64,000 nucleotides of DNA from Rhodocyclales bacterium GT-UBC. Its GTDB lineage: Bacteria; Pseudomonadota; Gammaproteobacteria; Burkholderiales; Rhodocyclaceae. The position numbers and the translations under genes were made by a program. Under the pieces are notes generated by a model that was given only the letters and a program-made list of their open reading frames with translations, did not search any database and was not told the origin of the DNA. Location: contig QXPY01000001.1 of assembly GCA_003583745.1 (NCBI GenBank), positions 248,001 through 312,000 on the forward strand. Direction: 5' to 3'. Positions 19,410 through 28,951 of this stretch are shown piece after piece (positions within the stretch are counted from its first letter, which is position 1; each line of letters begins with the position of its first letter).

Positions 19410-19982
19410 TCATTGTCTTGCCTTGGACAGGAATTCCGGATCGAGCAGTACGGACCCATCCTCACCCCAATTGACGCGGGTGATTCCCGGTTCGATTTCT
19501 TCCAGGCGCTCAGCTTCGATTTGTTCTGCCGTCTTGTCGCCCATTTCGAGCCGGACCAGGTTGGCGAGATGGCGATTTTCAAGCAGCAGTTCGCGGTGTG
19601 CCAGCGCTTGTCCGATAGCTGAAACCAGGTCGTAGTCGTTCCAGGGTTTGCCGATGAAGCGATCAATCCCGACTTCATTGACGGCACGGGTCAGCGCATT
19701 CAGATCGGCGTAGCCGGATAGGATCAGGCGTGCTGCATCGGGTTGCAGGGCTTTGGCCGCCTTGAGGAATTCGATGCCATCCATGCCCGGCATGCGGTAA
19801 TCGCTGATGAACAGGTCGTAGCTTTCATGGCGGGCGTTCTCCAGCGCGGCCTCCGGCGAATTGAAAGTCACTACCTCGAGTGGAAAGCTACGTGTGCCGC
19901 AGGTGCAAGGAGCCAGACGCAACAAGCGTTTGAGTGCATTCAAGATGGCTTCTTCGTCATCGACGATCATGATTCGGTTCAT
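19410..19982 (-). CDS. Single-receiver response regulator
   Basis: 190 aa. Receiver with acidic pocket IVDDEEAILNALKRLL, phosphoacceptor in DLFISDYRMPGMDGIEFLKA and ILSGYADLNALTRAVNE ... IGKPWNDYDL of the RpfG-like receiver class. A loop with CTCGTR is inserted after helix 1. The C-terminus (about 135-190) is a short coil and tail without a known output domain. Its start overlaps the HD-GYP stop by 4 bases. Confidence 0.9.
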   Translation of the reverse strand: MNRIMIVDDEEAILNALKRLLRLAPCTCGTRSFPLEVVTFNSPEAALENARHESYDLFISDYRMPGMDGIEFLKAAKALQPDAARLILSGYADLNALTRAVNEVGIDRFIGKPWNDYDLVSAIGQALAHRELLLENRHLANLVRLEMGDKTAEQIEAERLEEIEPGITRVNWGEDGSVLLDPEFLSKARQ

Positions 19983-21295
19983 GCTGCCTCCTGGCGAATA
20001 TAGACCGTGAGATTCTGCTTTTCGGATTGTTCGAGCTTGACGAGTTGGCCGATGATATCCGCCGTCAGGCTGCTGCCTTTGGCCAGCAGCAAGTAGCCGT
20101 CCCGATGCGGCAGATCGCGCGACAGGACCATGCCGGGTTTGAGGTGCATGGTGCGTAAAGGCAATTCGACCGGCGCACTTTTCTGGGTTTCGGCAATCAT
20201 CTTGACGAAGGCATCGACCGCCGTCGGGTCATAGCGCTTGCCACGGTTGTCGATCAGGAAAGCGATCGCCTCTTCCTGGCGCAAGGGGCGTTGCACCAGC
20301 GTGCCGATCTGCAAGGCGTCGTAATCGTTGGCGATGGCAAGGATTCGGCTGCCCATGGGGATCGCCATACCGGCGAGGCGATCCGGAAAGCCATTGCCGT
20401 CGAAGCACTCGTGATGGTGGCGGACAATGATCGCGGCTTCCTTGAATTTCTCGATACCCAGCAGGATGTTCTGGCCGATCTGCGGATGCTTGATGACCAG
20501 TGCGCGTTGGTCTTGCGTCAAGGTATTGAATGGTTTGGCCAGCAACTCGTCAGGCAGGCCAAGTTTGCCGATGTCGTGCAGCAGGCCGGAAAGCATGATG
20601 TTCTGAGTCTCGGCCTCGCTCAAGCCCAGGCGTTGCGCGAGATTGCGAGCCATATCGGCGACCCGCCGGCCGTGCCCGGCGAGGCGGCTGCCACCGGGGC
20701 CACTGCGTAACTCGATTACGCCGGCAAAGACCTGGACGCTGGTCAGGAATGATTTTTTCAATTCGCCATGCGCCTGCTCGACAAAGCTCAAGGCTTGGCG
20801 CAATTCGGCGGTTCGTTCGGCTACCTTTTGTTCCAGACTGCTGTTCAGGGTTTTGAGTTCTTCGTTTTGGGCCTGGGTCAGCGCGGTCAGGCGGCGATTT
20901 TCCGATTCCAGGCGTTGCCGCTCTAGCGCGTCGGCAACGATCTTGACGATTTCTTCATCGTCCCACGGCTTGGCGATATAACGATAAATCTCCCCCTCGT
21001 TGATCGCGGCGACCGTCGAGCTGACGTCGGCGTAGCCGGTAAGCAGTATCCTGACCGTGTTCGGCCAGCGCTGGCAGGCTTGCTTGAGGAAGGTGGCGCC
21101 ATCCATTTCGGGCATGCGCATGTCCGAAATGATCAGGTCGACCGCTTCCTGTTCAAGCAGGGCCAGACCGGCGGCACCGCCCTCTGCGACCAGGATGCGA
21201 TAACCATGTGGGCGGAAGAGGCGACGCAAGGCGGAAAGAATGCTGGGTTCGTCATCGACGAAAAGCAGGGTGGCGGGAGCGAGCGTTTCGCTCAT
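19979..21295 (-). CDS. Response regulator with HD-GYP phosphodiesterase domain
   Basis: 438 aa. Receiver (FVDDEPSILSALRRLFRP, acceptor in DLIISDMRMPEMDGATFL), a coiled coil, then HD-GYP: GLLHDIGKLGLPDELL with the HD pair, later HHECFDGNGFPDRLAG, which corresponds to HHExxDGxGYP with Gly-Asn-Gly-Phe. The metal residues look intact, so c-di-GMP hydrolysis is expected. Together with the EAL gene at 24864 the operon carries two different c-di-GMP hydrolase folds. The start overlaps the upstream kinase stop by 4 bases. Confidence 0.92.
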   Translation of the reverse strand: MSETLAPATLLFVDDEPSILSALRRLFRPHGYRILVAEGGAAGLALLEQEAVDLIISDMRMPEMDGATFLKQACQRWPNTVRILLTGYADVSSTVAAINEGEIYRYIAKPWDDEEIVKIVADALERQRLESENRRLTALTQAQNEELKTLNSSLEQKVAERTAELRQALSFVEQAHGELKKSFLTSVQVFAGVIELRSGPGGSRLAGHGRRVADMARNLAQRLGLSEAETQNIMLSGLLHDIGKLGLPDELLAKPFNTLTQDQRALVIKHPQIGQNILLGIEKFKEAAIIVRHHHECFDGNGFPDRLAGMAIPMGSRILAIANDYDALQIGTLVQRPLRQEEAIAFLIDNRGKRYDPTAVDAFVKMIAETQKSAPVELPLRTMHLKPGMVLSRDLPHRDGYLLLAKGSSLTADIIGQLVKLEQSEKQNLTVYIRQEAA

Positions 21296-24200
21296 GATGA
21301 GGTCTCCGAAGCATTGGCGACAGTTGCGCCGGGTTCAGGATTGATCGGGATCAGGATGCGGAAGGTGGTACCGACGCCCGGCGTGCTCTCGACATCGATG
21401 CGGCCATGGTGCTTGTCGATGATGCCGTAGGCCAGCGATAGCCCGAGTCCGGTGCCTTTTCCGACGGGTTTGGTGGTGAAAAAGGGTTCGAAGATCCGAT
21501 TCAAGTGCTCGGGGGCAATGCCCTTGCCGGTATCGCTGATTTCGATCCGCACCTTGTCGTCGCCTTCGCGTGCCGTTCTGAGGGTAATCGTCCCCTGTTC
21601 CTCGATGGCATGACCGGCATTGACCATCAGGTTCATGAAAACCTGGTTGAGTTGCGAGATCAGACAATAAACCTTGGGCAGCTCGCCATACTCCTTGACG
21701 ATCTTGCACTTGTACTTGAGTTCGTTCCAGACGATGTTGAGCGTTGAGTCGAGTCCCTGGTGCAGGTCGGCCCATTGCCATTCCTGCTCGCTGACATGGG
21801 AGAAGTTCTTCAAATCCTGAACGATCTTGCGGACTCGCGACAAGCCATCCTTCGACTCACTGAGCAATTGCGCGATGTCCTGGCGGACAAAATCGAAATC
21901 ATGTTCCTCCTTCAGGCGCGCGATACTGGCCTGCCGATCCGGGTCGGCACCCGGTGCGGCGAGCATCCTGTCCTGCGCATCGAGGATATTCATGACGTCA
22001 ATCAAGTAACTTTCCAACGTGCCGAGATTGGAGTGGACGAAGCCGATCGGGTTGTTCAATTCGTGCGCGACGCCGGCTGCAAGTTGGCCGATCGAAGCCA
22101 TTTTTTCCGATTGCAGCAACTGATTGTGCGCTTCCTCCAGGCGTTTGTTGAGCTGTCGCTGGGCCGCCAGGTTTTCCGTCAGTTCGCTGGCTTGCTGCTT
22201 GCGCTCGCTGATGTCGGTCAGAACGCTGTCGTAAAAGCAGGGGCGCCCATCTTCATCGCGCCTCACCGTGCTGCGGTCGAGCACCCAGATCTGTTTTTGC
22301 TCGGCGGTCAGCAGTCGGTATTCCAGTACGTAGGCGTTGGATTCGCGGTCGGCCAGGCGGGCGATTTCATCGCTGACCTGGGCAAGGTCTTCGGGGTGGA
22401 CCAAGTCGCGGAAAGCCGGCTTGCCGGCCAGGAGCTGTTCGGCACGGTAGCCCCAGCGGGTGATGTTCTCGGAGACAAAGATGGCCGAACGCATGTCGTC
22501 GGCACGCCAGCGGAAACAGACCACCGGGCTCGCATTCACCACCTGGGTGGCGATGCGCAAGGCATTTTCCGCCCGCTTGTGGCTGACGATGCGCCAGACC
22601 TCGTTGCTGATCAGCTGGATGGATTCGATATCGCTGTCGGTGTAGGGCGCCTTCTTGTTGCCGGCCCCGGTCACCATTCGTACATGACCATCCTCGAGGA
22701 CCGGCACGTTGATCAAGCGGGTCAGCGCCGAATGTCCTTCCGGCATGCCGTGCTTGTTGGGGGCATTGGCGTAGTCGTTGACGACCACCGGACGTTGCAG
22801 GCGTGCCGCGTCGGCCCATATGCCGGCCTGGCTGATCGGGTAATGGCTGTTGTATTGCGCCGTGCAGTAGTTTTCACGGGTGTTGTGCGACCAGGCAGCC
22901 AGTTCGATGCTGTTTTCGTCCATGTTGACGAAGTGCATGAAGGAAATTTTGCTATCGGTCATCTGCTCGATCAGGTCGAGAGCGTGCTGCATGAAATCGC
23001 GTTCTTCGAGATGGTCGCTCAGGCGCGGCAGTTCCAGCATGGCTGATGAGCGGCGGGCTTGCAACTTGAGCATGGCGGCGATCTCGCGGCTGCCCGTGAT
23101 ATCGCTGGCCACGCCATCCCAGATGATTTCACCGGAGACCAGTCGACGCGGCCGCGAGCGAACCAGCACCCAACCCCATTCGCCGTTGGCGAAGCGGGCG
23201 CGCAATTCCATCGAGAAATCGCTCAGGGTCCGCATGCTTTCCCGTTCCGCCGCATACAACTCGCCAAGTTGCGACGGGTCGATGAACTCGTTGAGCAGGC
23301 CGGGGTCGGCAAGGACTGCATCCGGCGATATGCCGTGGATACGTTGCACACCCGAGCTGATGTAGAGGAAACGGATTTCACCGTTGTTTTGTTTGATGCA
23401 CTGATACACGTAGCTGTCAGGCAGGTTGTTGCCCAGTTGCCGCAAACGTTCTTCGCTGTCGCGCAGGGCTTTTTCCGCCTGCTGCCGCGACGTCACGTCT
23501 TCGATGATGACCAGGAAGTAGTCCACCGTGCCGTTGGGTTTGCGTACAGCCTGGGCGGAAATGAACGTGTCGATGAGTTGCCCATCCTTCCGGATATAGC
23601 GCTTGTGCTGCTCGTAACCGTTGGCATCGCCGCGCATGACCCGCTCGAAATCGAGATTGCTTTGCGCCAGATCTTCCGGATGGGTCAGTTCGCTCCAGCT
23701 TAGTTTGAGCAGCTCCTCGGCCGAATAACCGAGCATTTTGCACAGTGCCGGATTGACCTGGTGCCAACGCTTTTCCGGCGTCGAAATCGCCATGCCGACC
23801 ATGGCACGCTCGAAATAAATGCGGAAGCGGACTTCGACTTCCTTTTCGCGCATTCGGATACGGGTCAGAAAAAGGGCGATCAAGGCTGCCAGGGCAAGCA
23901 TCACGAAGATGGCCGCAATTTGCTGGCGGGCCAGGTTGGGCATCATCTCGGCCAGGCGCCCCGGCGGTAGATGGGTAATCACTTTCCACTGATAGTCGGG
24001 GGCATTCTGGGTCATGTCCGCGATTTGCAGAGGATAGACTGTGGCAATGGTCCATAGGCCGTTGCTGTCGGTGAATTGGCCTTGCCCGGTCGTGCTCAGG
24101 CGCTTCCAGCTATCCGGAAAGCGTACGGCCAGGCTGTTTTCCGGATGGTCGAGGAGAAAGCCCCATTCATCGGCCTTGTTCGGCGCCATCAGGAAGAATC

Positions 24201-24867
24201 CGTCGCGATTGACGACGTAAAGATGGTCTTTGACCGGCTCGGCGACCTCGGCAACGACATCGAGCAGTTCGGCGCTGAGGTAATTGAGGATCAACAGGCC
24301 CCGTTTTTTGCCCTTGCGGTCTGAGAGCGGCGTTGCAATACGCAAGGTAGGTTTGTGCGGCACTTCGATCTGGCCACCTTCGATATTCAGATCGAGCGGT
24401 GATACATAGATGCCACCGGCTGGCAGGGCCATACCTTCAGTGAAGAAATAGCGCTCGGCCTTGTTCTGCAGTTCGCCGTGCAGGCGCTTCTGAGGTCGAC
24501 CATGGCGGCGGTCGATACGAATCAACTCATTGCCCTGGATATCGAACCAGCGAATTTTGTCGTAGCTCGGTTTGGCTAGCGAAAATCCGACAAAGTCGTC
24601 CTCGACCTCCTGGCGTTCCTTGGCAGCACTGGTTTCGATGTAATTTTTCAAGGAACTGTCGGTGGCCAGTGCACGAAGGTCGCTGATCAGCATCTGGACC
24701 CGGCGGTCCAGTACGCCGGCCCCCAGTTTGACGTTGAGCATTTCCACCGACTCGATGCGGCTACGTTCAGCAAAGCGCTGACTGTCGACGTAAAAGTAGG
24801 TAATGAGCAGAATGGCGCCCGCCATCGGCAGGAACCAGCGGAAGAAGTCGATCAGTGGCCGCTTCAT
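21292..24867 (-). CDS. dCache / multi-PAS / GAF sensor histidine kinase
   Basis: 1191 aa inner-membrane kinase. Membrane segment 1 near residues 8-27, then a large periplasmic dCache-like domain (about 30-310, with YDKIRWFDIQGNELIRIDRR and PLSDRKGKKRGLLILNYL), membrane segment 2 (IFVMLALAALIALFLTRI), PAS (MVGMAISTPEKRWHQVNPAL), PAS, GAF-like region (LIEQMTDSKISFMHFVNMDE), PAS, coil, His box MASIGQLAAGVAHELNNPIG and HATPase (NLMVNAGHAI, DTGKGIAPEHLNRIFEPFFT). dCache domains usually bind small extracellular ligands such as amino acids. Coupled by 4-base overlaps to both neighbours. Confidence 0.92.
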   Translation of the reverse strand: MKRPLIDFFRWFLPMAGAILLITYFYVDSQRFAERSRIESVEMLNVKLGAGVLDRRVQMLISDLRALATDSSLKNYIETSAAKERQEVEDDFVGFSLAKPSYDKIRWFDIQGNELIRIDRRHGRPQKRLHGELQNKAERYFFTEGMALPAGGIYVSPLDLNIEGGQIEVPHKPTLRIATPLSDRKGKKRGLLILNYLSAELLDVVAEVAEPVKDHLYVVNRDGFFLMAPNKADEWGFLLDHPENSLAVRFPDSWKRLSTTGQGQFTDSNGLWTIATVYPLQIADMTQNAPDYQWKVITHLPPGRLAEMMPNLARQQIAAIFVMLALAALIALFLTRIRMREKEVEVRFRIYFERAMVGMAISTPEKRWHQVNPALCKMLGYSAEELLKLSWSELTHPEDLAQSNLDFERVMRGDANGYEQHKRYIRKDGQLIDTFISAQAVRKPNGTVDYFLVIIEDVTSRQQAEKALRDSEERLRQLGNNLPDSYVYQCIKQNNGEIRFLYISSGVQRIHGISPDAVLADPGLLNEFIDPSQLGELYAAERESMRTLSDFSMELRARFANGEWGWVLVRSRPRRLVSGEIIWDGVASDITGSREIAAMLKLQARRSSAMLELPRLSDHLEERDFMQHALDLIEQMTDSKISFMHFVNMDENSIELAAWSHNTRENYCTAQYNSHYPISQAGIWADAARLQRPVVVNDYANAPNKHGMPEGHSALTRLINVPVLEDGHVRMVTGAGNKKAPYTDSDIESIQLISNEVWRIVSHKRAENALRIATQVVNASPVVCFRWRADDMRSAIFVSENITRWGYRAEQLLAGKPAFRDLVHPEDLAQVSDEIARLADRESNAYVLEYRLLTAEQKQIWVLDRSTVRRDEDGRPCFYDSVLTDISERKQQASELTENLAAQRQLNKRLEEAHNQLLQSEKMASIGQLAAGVAHELNNPIGFVHSNLGTLESYLIDVMNILDAQDRMLAAPGADPDRQASIARLKEEHDFDFVRQDIAQLLSESKDGLSRVRKIVQDLKNFSHVSEQEWQWADLHQGLDSTLNIVWNELKYKCKIVKEYGELPKVYCLISQLNQVFMNLMVNAGHAIEEQGTITLRTAREGDDKVRIEISDTGKGIAPEHLNRIFEPFFTTKPVGKGTGLGLSLAYGIIDKHHGRIDVESTPGVGTTFRILIPINPEPGATVANASETSS

Positions 24868-27851
24868 GATGTACCTCGCATCGTCGCCATGTTGGCGCTG
24901 TGCTTGGCCATCCGGAAGGCCTCCCGGATGTGCTCGCGCAACTGGTCGTCATCCCAGGGTTTGCTGAGGAATTTGTAGATGTCCCCTCGGTTGATGGCGG
25001 CGGTCACTGGCTCGAGTTCGTTGTAGCCGGTCAGGACCAGCCGAATGGTGTCGGGATAGCGTTGCCGGACTTGCATCAGGAACTCGGTTCCACTCATTTC
25101 CTGCATGCGTTGGTCCGAGATGATCACCTGGATGGGTTCCCGGGCGAGAATCTGGAAGGCTTCGCCTGGCCCTGTCGCCGTGACGGTCGCATAGCCTTCG
25201 CGACGCAGCAGGCGAGAGAGGGAACTGAGTACGTTGGGTTCGTCATCGACCAGCAGCAGTTTCTGGGCACCGTTGCAACTGCTTTCCTGTTGCGGCAGGT
25301 GCTTGTTGCGCAGTAGCAGCGGACCGAACTCTTCGGCGGGTAGCGGTCGGCTGAACAGAAATCCTTGCATCGCATCGCAGCGACGACCACGCAGAAAGGC
25401 AGCTTGCGCTTCGGTTTCGACGCCCTCGGCCAGGACAGCCAGGTTCAGGCTGCGCGCCATGACGATGGCAGCGGTTGCCATCCCCGCATTGATCGGATTC
25501 TCGATGATGTCTTCGACGAAATGCTGGTCGATCTTGATCTTGTCGAAGGGAAAACGAGACAGGTAGGCGAGGGAAGAATAGCCCGTGCCGAAGTCGTCCA
25601 GGGCGAGCTTGACGCCAAGCGATTTGATCCGCCGGCAGATCACCATGGCTTCATCGACATCGCTGATGACGGTCGATTCGGTTATTTCCAGCTCAAGCGC
25701 ACCGGCGGGCAGGCGACTGTCGGCCAACGCCTCGCTGAGGGTGTTGAACAGGTTGATGTGATAGAACTGGCGGCTCGACAGATTGACCGCCACGCGTAGC
25801 GTCTGCAAGCCGAGGTCGAGCCATTCGCGGGTTTGCCGGCAGGCGGTACGCAGCACCCATTCGCCGATTGGGATCAACAATCCGGTGTCTTCGGCAATCG
25901 GAATGAATTCGTTTGGTGAAATGTGGCCGAAATCCGGATTGTGCCAGCGTAGCAGCGCTTCCATGCCAATCATCCGGCCACTGTCCAGACTGATCTGCGG
26001 CTGGTAATGCACGCTCAGTTCGTTCCGCTCCAGGGCCTTGGCCAGCCGCGTCTCCAGGGCAAGCCGGCGGACGGCATCGGCATCCATCTGCGGTGAGAAA
26101 AAGCGGAAGGTATTGCTGCCGGCTTGCTTGGCCCGCAACAGCGCGGCACTGGCGCATTCGATCAAGACGTCGCCACTATCTCCGTTCTCCGGAGCAATGC
26201 CGATGCCGATGCTGGCCGTGACCGTAACCGCATGTCCGTTGATCTCGATCGGCTTGCCGATTTCCGCCAGCAGGCGTTGCGCCAGGGCCGACGCACTCCG
26301 CTGCTGAACCAGATTGGCCATCACAAAGCCGAATTCATTGCCACCGCGTCGCCCGATCGTGTCGCCGGCACGAGCCTGCAGGGTCAGGCGGCGGCCGATT
26401 TCGATCAGGATTTCATCCCCGACGGCCGGACCCAGTTCGTCATTGACTCGGTGGAAGTCATCGAGATCGAGCAGGAGCAGGGCAGTACCGCGCTCGTAGC
26501 GGCGGGCGCTGATCAGGGATTGTTCGAGCCGGTCCGCGAAAAGGTTGAGATTCGGCAGCGCGGTCAGCGTGTCGTGCGAAGAGAGGTACTGGATGCGCTC
26601 GGCCGCCGCCTTGCGTGCCGACAGTTCGCTATAGACCCCGACATAATGTGTAATTTCCCCGGAAGGGTTGCGTACGACCGAAATGCTCAGCCATTCGGTG
26701 AGCAGCGAACCGTCACTGCGCCGGTTGGTGATCTCTCCCTGCCAATTGTCGTGCTGCTGCAAGGTGCTCCAGATTCCCTGATAGAACGCCGCGCCATGAA
26801 CGCCCGATTTGAGCAAGGCAGGGGTCTTGCCGAGCAGTGCTTGCCGGGAATAACCGGAGAGGTGGCAAAAGGCCTCATTGACCAGCAGGATGTGTTGTGC
26901 GGCATCGGTGATACACAGGCCGTCGTTGATGCCGGTAAACACCACTTCGGCGAGCAGTCGCTGCGATTCACTGGCTTTGCGCAGCCCGATGTCGAGCATA
27001 GTACCGATGGTGCGTGCCGGCGAGCCGTCCGGCGTCCGTTCGATGACGCGGCTGCGTGCCTCCACCCACAGCCAGGTCCCGTCGTGCTTGCGGATACGGA
27101 ATTCGCCTATCTTGACCTCGGTGGGCGAATTGACGGAAGTAGCATATTCGGCCGCGAACTGTGGATGGTCTTCCGGATGGATCAGAGCCTGTGCTGCCTC
27201 GATGCTGGCCGGACCTTCCGGGTAGCCGAGCATCTGGCAAAGTCCATCTTCCCATCGATTGCGCCCACTGATGTGGTCGTGCTCCCAGATGCCGAAGCCG
27301 GCGGATTCGAGCGCCAGCTTGAGCCGGGTGTTGAGCAGGGCGTTTTCGCCGATACGGCGTGCCACTTCCTGTTCCAGCCAAGCTTTTTGACCGGCGAGCA
27401 GTTGTTGGGCACGGTGTAGGTCAAGCTGCGCCTTGGCGCGGGCAACCAGCACCGTTCGGTTGATTGGCTTGGTAATGTAGTCGGCAGCCCCTTCGGCGAT
27501 ACCGCGTCCTTCATCGCCCTGGTCGTCGAGTGCGGTGACGAAAATGACCGGAATGTCACGCGTCTCGCCGTGTTGCCGTAGCTCGGCTAGAACGGCGTGG
27601 CCGTCCATGTCCGGCATCATGACATCGAGCAGGATCAAGTCGGGATGGGGTGTTTGCCGAGCGAAGTCGATAGCTTGCCGGCCGTTGGTAGCCGAGCGGA
27701 CCTCGGCACCTTCCTTGCGGAGGATGGCTGACAGCAAGGCCAGGTTGGCCGGCATGTCGTCGACGATCAGCAGTAACGGCTTCTGGCCGTCCGGACCGCA
27801 CAGCCGATTGGCCGGTTCGGTTTGCGGCGTTGTTGTTTCAGCTGTATTCAC
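24864..27851 (-). CDS. REC-PAS-PAS-GGDEF(degenerate)-EAL-REC protein
   Basis: 995 aa, cytosolic, first gene of the operon. Order: receiver (LLIVDDMPANLALLSAILRK; acceptor in DLILLDVMMPDMDGHAVL), coil, PAS, PAS, GGDEF with motif GRRGGNEFGF (Asp replaced by Asn, so cyclase activity is doubtful), EAL with EALLRW, VAVNLSSRQF, LEITES, LALDDFGTGYSS and KIKIDQHF all intact, and a second receiver at the C-terminus (LLVDDEPNVLSSLSRLLRRE). It is probably a c-di-GMP phosphodiesterase under double phosphorylation control. GTG start with AGGGAG upstream. Confidence 0.92.
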   Translation of the reverse strand: MNTAETTTPQTEPANRLCGPDGQKPLLLIVDDMPANLALLSAILRKEGAEVRSATNGRQAIDFARQTPHPDLILLDVMMPDMDGHAVLAELRQHGETRDIPVIFVTALDDQGDEGRGIAEGAADYITKPINRTVLVARAKAQLDLHRAQQLLAGQKAWLEQEVARRIGENALLNTRLKLALESAGFGIWEHDHISGRNRWEDGLCQMLGYPEGPASIEAAQALIHPEDHPQFAAEYATSVNSPTEVKIGEFRIRKHDGTWLWVEARSRVIERTPDGSPARTIGTMLDIGLRKASESQRLLAEVVFTGINDGLCITDAAQHILLVNEAFCHLSGYSRQALLGKTPALLKSGVHGAAFYQGIWSTLQQHDNWQGEITNRRSDGSLLTEWLSISVVRNPSGEITHYVGVYSELSARKAAAERIQYLSSHDTLTALPNLNLFADRLEQSLISARRYERGTALLLLDLDDFHRVNDELGPAVGDEILIEIGRRLTLQARAGDTIGRRGGNEFGFVMANLVQQRSASALAQRLLAEIGKPIEINGHAVTVTASIGIGIAPENGDSGDVLIECASAALLRAKQAGSNTFRFFSPQMDADAVRRLALETRLAKALERNELSVHYQPQISLDSGRMIGMEALLRWHNPDFGHISPNEFIPIAEDTGLLIPIGEWVLRTACRQTREWLDLGLQTLRVAVNLSSRQFYHINLFNTLSEALADSRLPAGALELEITESTVISDVDEAMVICRRIKSLGVKLALDDFGTGYSSLAYLSRFPFDKIKIDQHFVEDIIENPINAGMATAAIVMARSLNLAVLAEGVETEAQAAFLRGRRCDAMQGFLFSRPLPAEEFGPLLLRNKHLPQQESSCNGAQKLLLVDDEPNVLSSLSRLLRREGYATVTATGPGEAFQILAREPIQVIISDQRMQEMSGTEFLMQVRQRYPDTIRLVLTGYNELEPVTAAINRGDIYKFLSKPWDDDQLREHIREAFRMAKHSANMATMRGTS

Positions 27852-27965
27852 GCTGCATCTCCCTGTCTCCCGCGCTCAGTGTCGCGCTAGTGCCCCAGGG
27901 TGTCCAGCCGTACTGCGGACCGGTTCGCGTCGAGGGTTCGCTACTGAAGCATTAACGTGCTTTCA

Positions 27966-27993
27966 ATTTTACACAAATTGTTATTTTTGACAA
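27966..27993 (-). promoter_or_regulatory. Sigma-70 promoter of the five-gene signalling operon
   Basis: On the minus strand TTGTCA (27993-27988), 16 bases, TAAAAT (27971-27966), in an AT-rich island. Predicted start near 27959, about 108 bases before the GTG at 27851. The gap 27852-28002 holds nothing else recognised. Confidence 0.6.
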
Positions 27994-28002
27994 ACATGTG
28001 AA

Positions 28003-28926
28003 TTATTGCTTGCCGTGTGCGGCAAGCCACGCCTCGTAGCCGCCTTGCAGGGGCCGGACTGAGAGGTAGCCGGCCTTGAGCAGCTGACGGGCGGCCTGGA
28101 CCGCACCCGCATCTTCGGGACAGGCGCAAAGGGTGACCACCGGGAGGGTTTTTGGCCAGTCGCTGACGGCTTCCAGCAAACGGTCGTGTTCGGCGACCGT
28201 GGCACCCGGAATCGGACCGGCTTCGGCAATCATCGTGGCGCCCCGCAGATCGAGCAGACGCAGCGGTTGCTCGCCACCGAGCGCGTTCAGCAGTTCGTCC
28301 GGCGTGATGTGGGGGACGGCGCAGAGTTTCCGGAAACGGTACTTCTGCCACAGTTTCCAGCCTAGCCAGAGGGCGGCGATGCCGAGCAGAACAAAGAGCG
28401 CGGTGCCGGCCCGTTCGTTCAAGGCCGCGATGGCCGTCTGGACTTCGTCGCGCAGGATCCAGCCGGCGCCGAGTGCCAGGCCAGCCCACAAGCCGGCGCC
28501 GGCACTGGCGGCGAGCAGGAAACCGCTCAGCCCCATGCGCAAGGCACCGGCGATTGGCGGGGCGACGGTCGAGAAGCCGGGGATGAACTTGGCGATGACC
28601 AGCGAGCCGACGCCCCAGCGGATGAAGCGCGCCTCGGTCTGGCTGACACATGAACCCGGATTGATTGACAGTTTGCACAGGCCGGCCAGGACCCGGTAGC
28701 CGAAGGCGCGCCCGGCCATGTACCAGATCCAGTCGGCGATCACAGAAGCCAGGATGGCGGCGGCCAGTAACTGGCCGAACTGCCCCTGACTCAGCGCCAG
28801 GCTGCCAGCCAGCAGCAGGGTCGGCACGGCCGGAACCGGCAGGCCGATCTGCTGCAGTAGCACGTTCAGAAAGACGACCCAGACCGCGTCGCGTTGCAAG
28901 GTCTGGCTGATCGCGGCGATATCCAT
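28003..28926 (-). CDS. DedA-family membrane protein fused to rhodanese domain
   Basis: 307 aa. Residues 1-195 are a DedA/SNARE-associated membrane protein with several hydrophobic helices and the family motifs LPVPAVPTLLLAGSLALSQG and RWGVGSLVIAKFIPGFSTVA. DedA proteins act as lipid flippases or in membrane homeostasis. Residues 205-307 form a rhodanese domain with a Cys in the active-site position (VVTLCACPEDAG) and a final GGYEAWLAA. The Cys loop is atypical (CACPED). The fusion is seen in other proteobacteria, but its purpose is unknown. Confidence 0.88.
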   Translation of the reverse strand: MDIAAISQTLQRDAVWVVFLNVLLQQIGLPVPAVPTLLLAGSLALSQGQFGQLLAAAILASVIADWIWYMAGRAFGYRVLAGLCKLSINPGSCVSQTEARFIRWGVGSLVIAKFIPGFSTVAPPIAGALRMGLSGFLLAASAGAGLWAGLALGAGWILRDEVQTAIAALNERAGTALFVLLGIAALWLGWKLWQKYRFRKLCAVPHITPDELLNALGGEQPLRLLDLRGATMIAEAGPIPGATVAEHDRLLEAVSDWPKTLPVVTLCACPEDAGAVQAARQLLKAGYLSVRPLQGGYEAWLAAHGKQ

Positions 28927-28951
28927 GTCCGGGGCGTCCTCGTGGTTCGGT

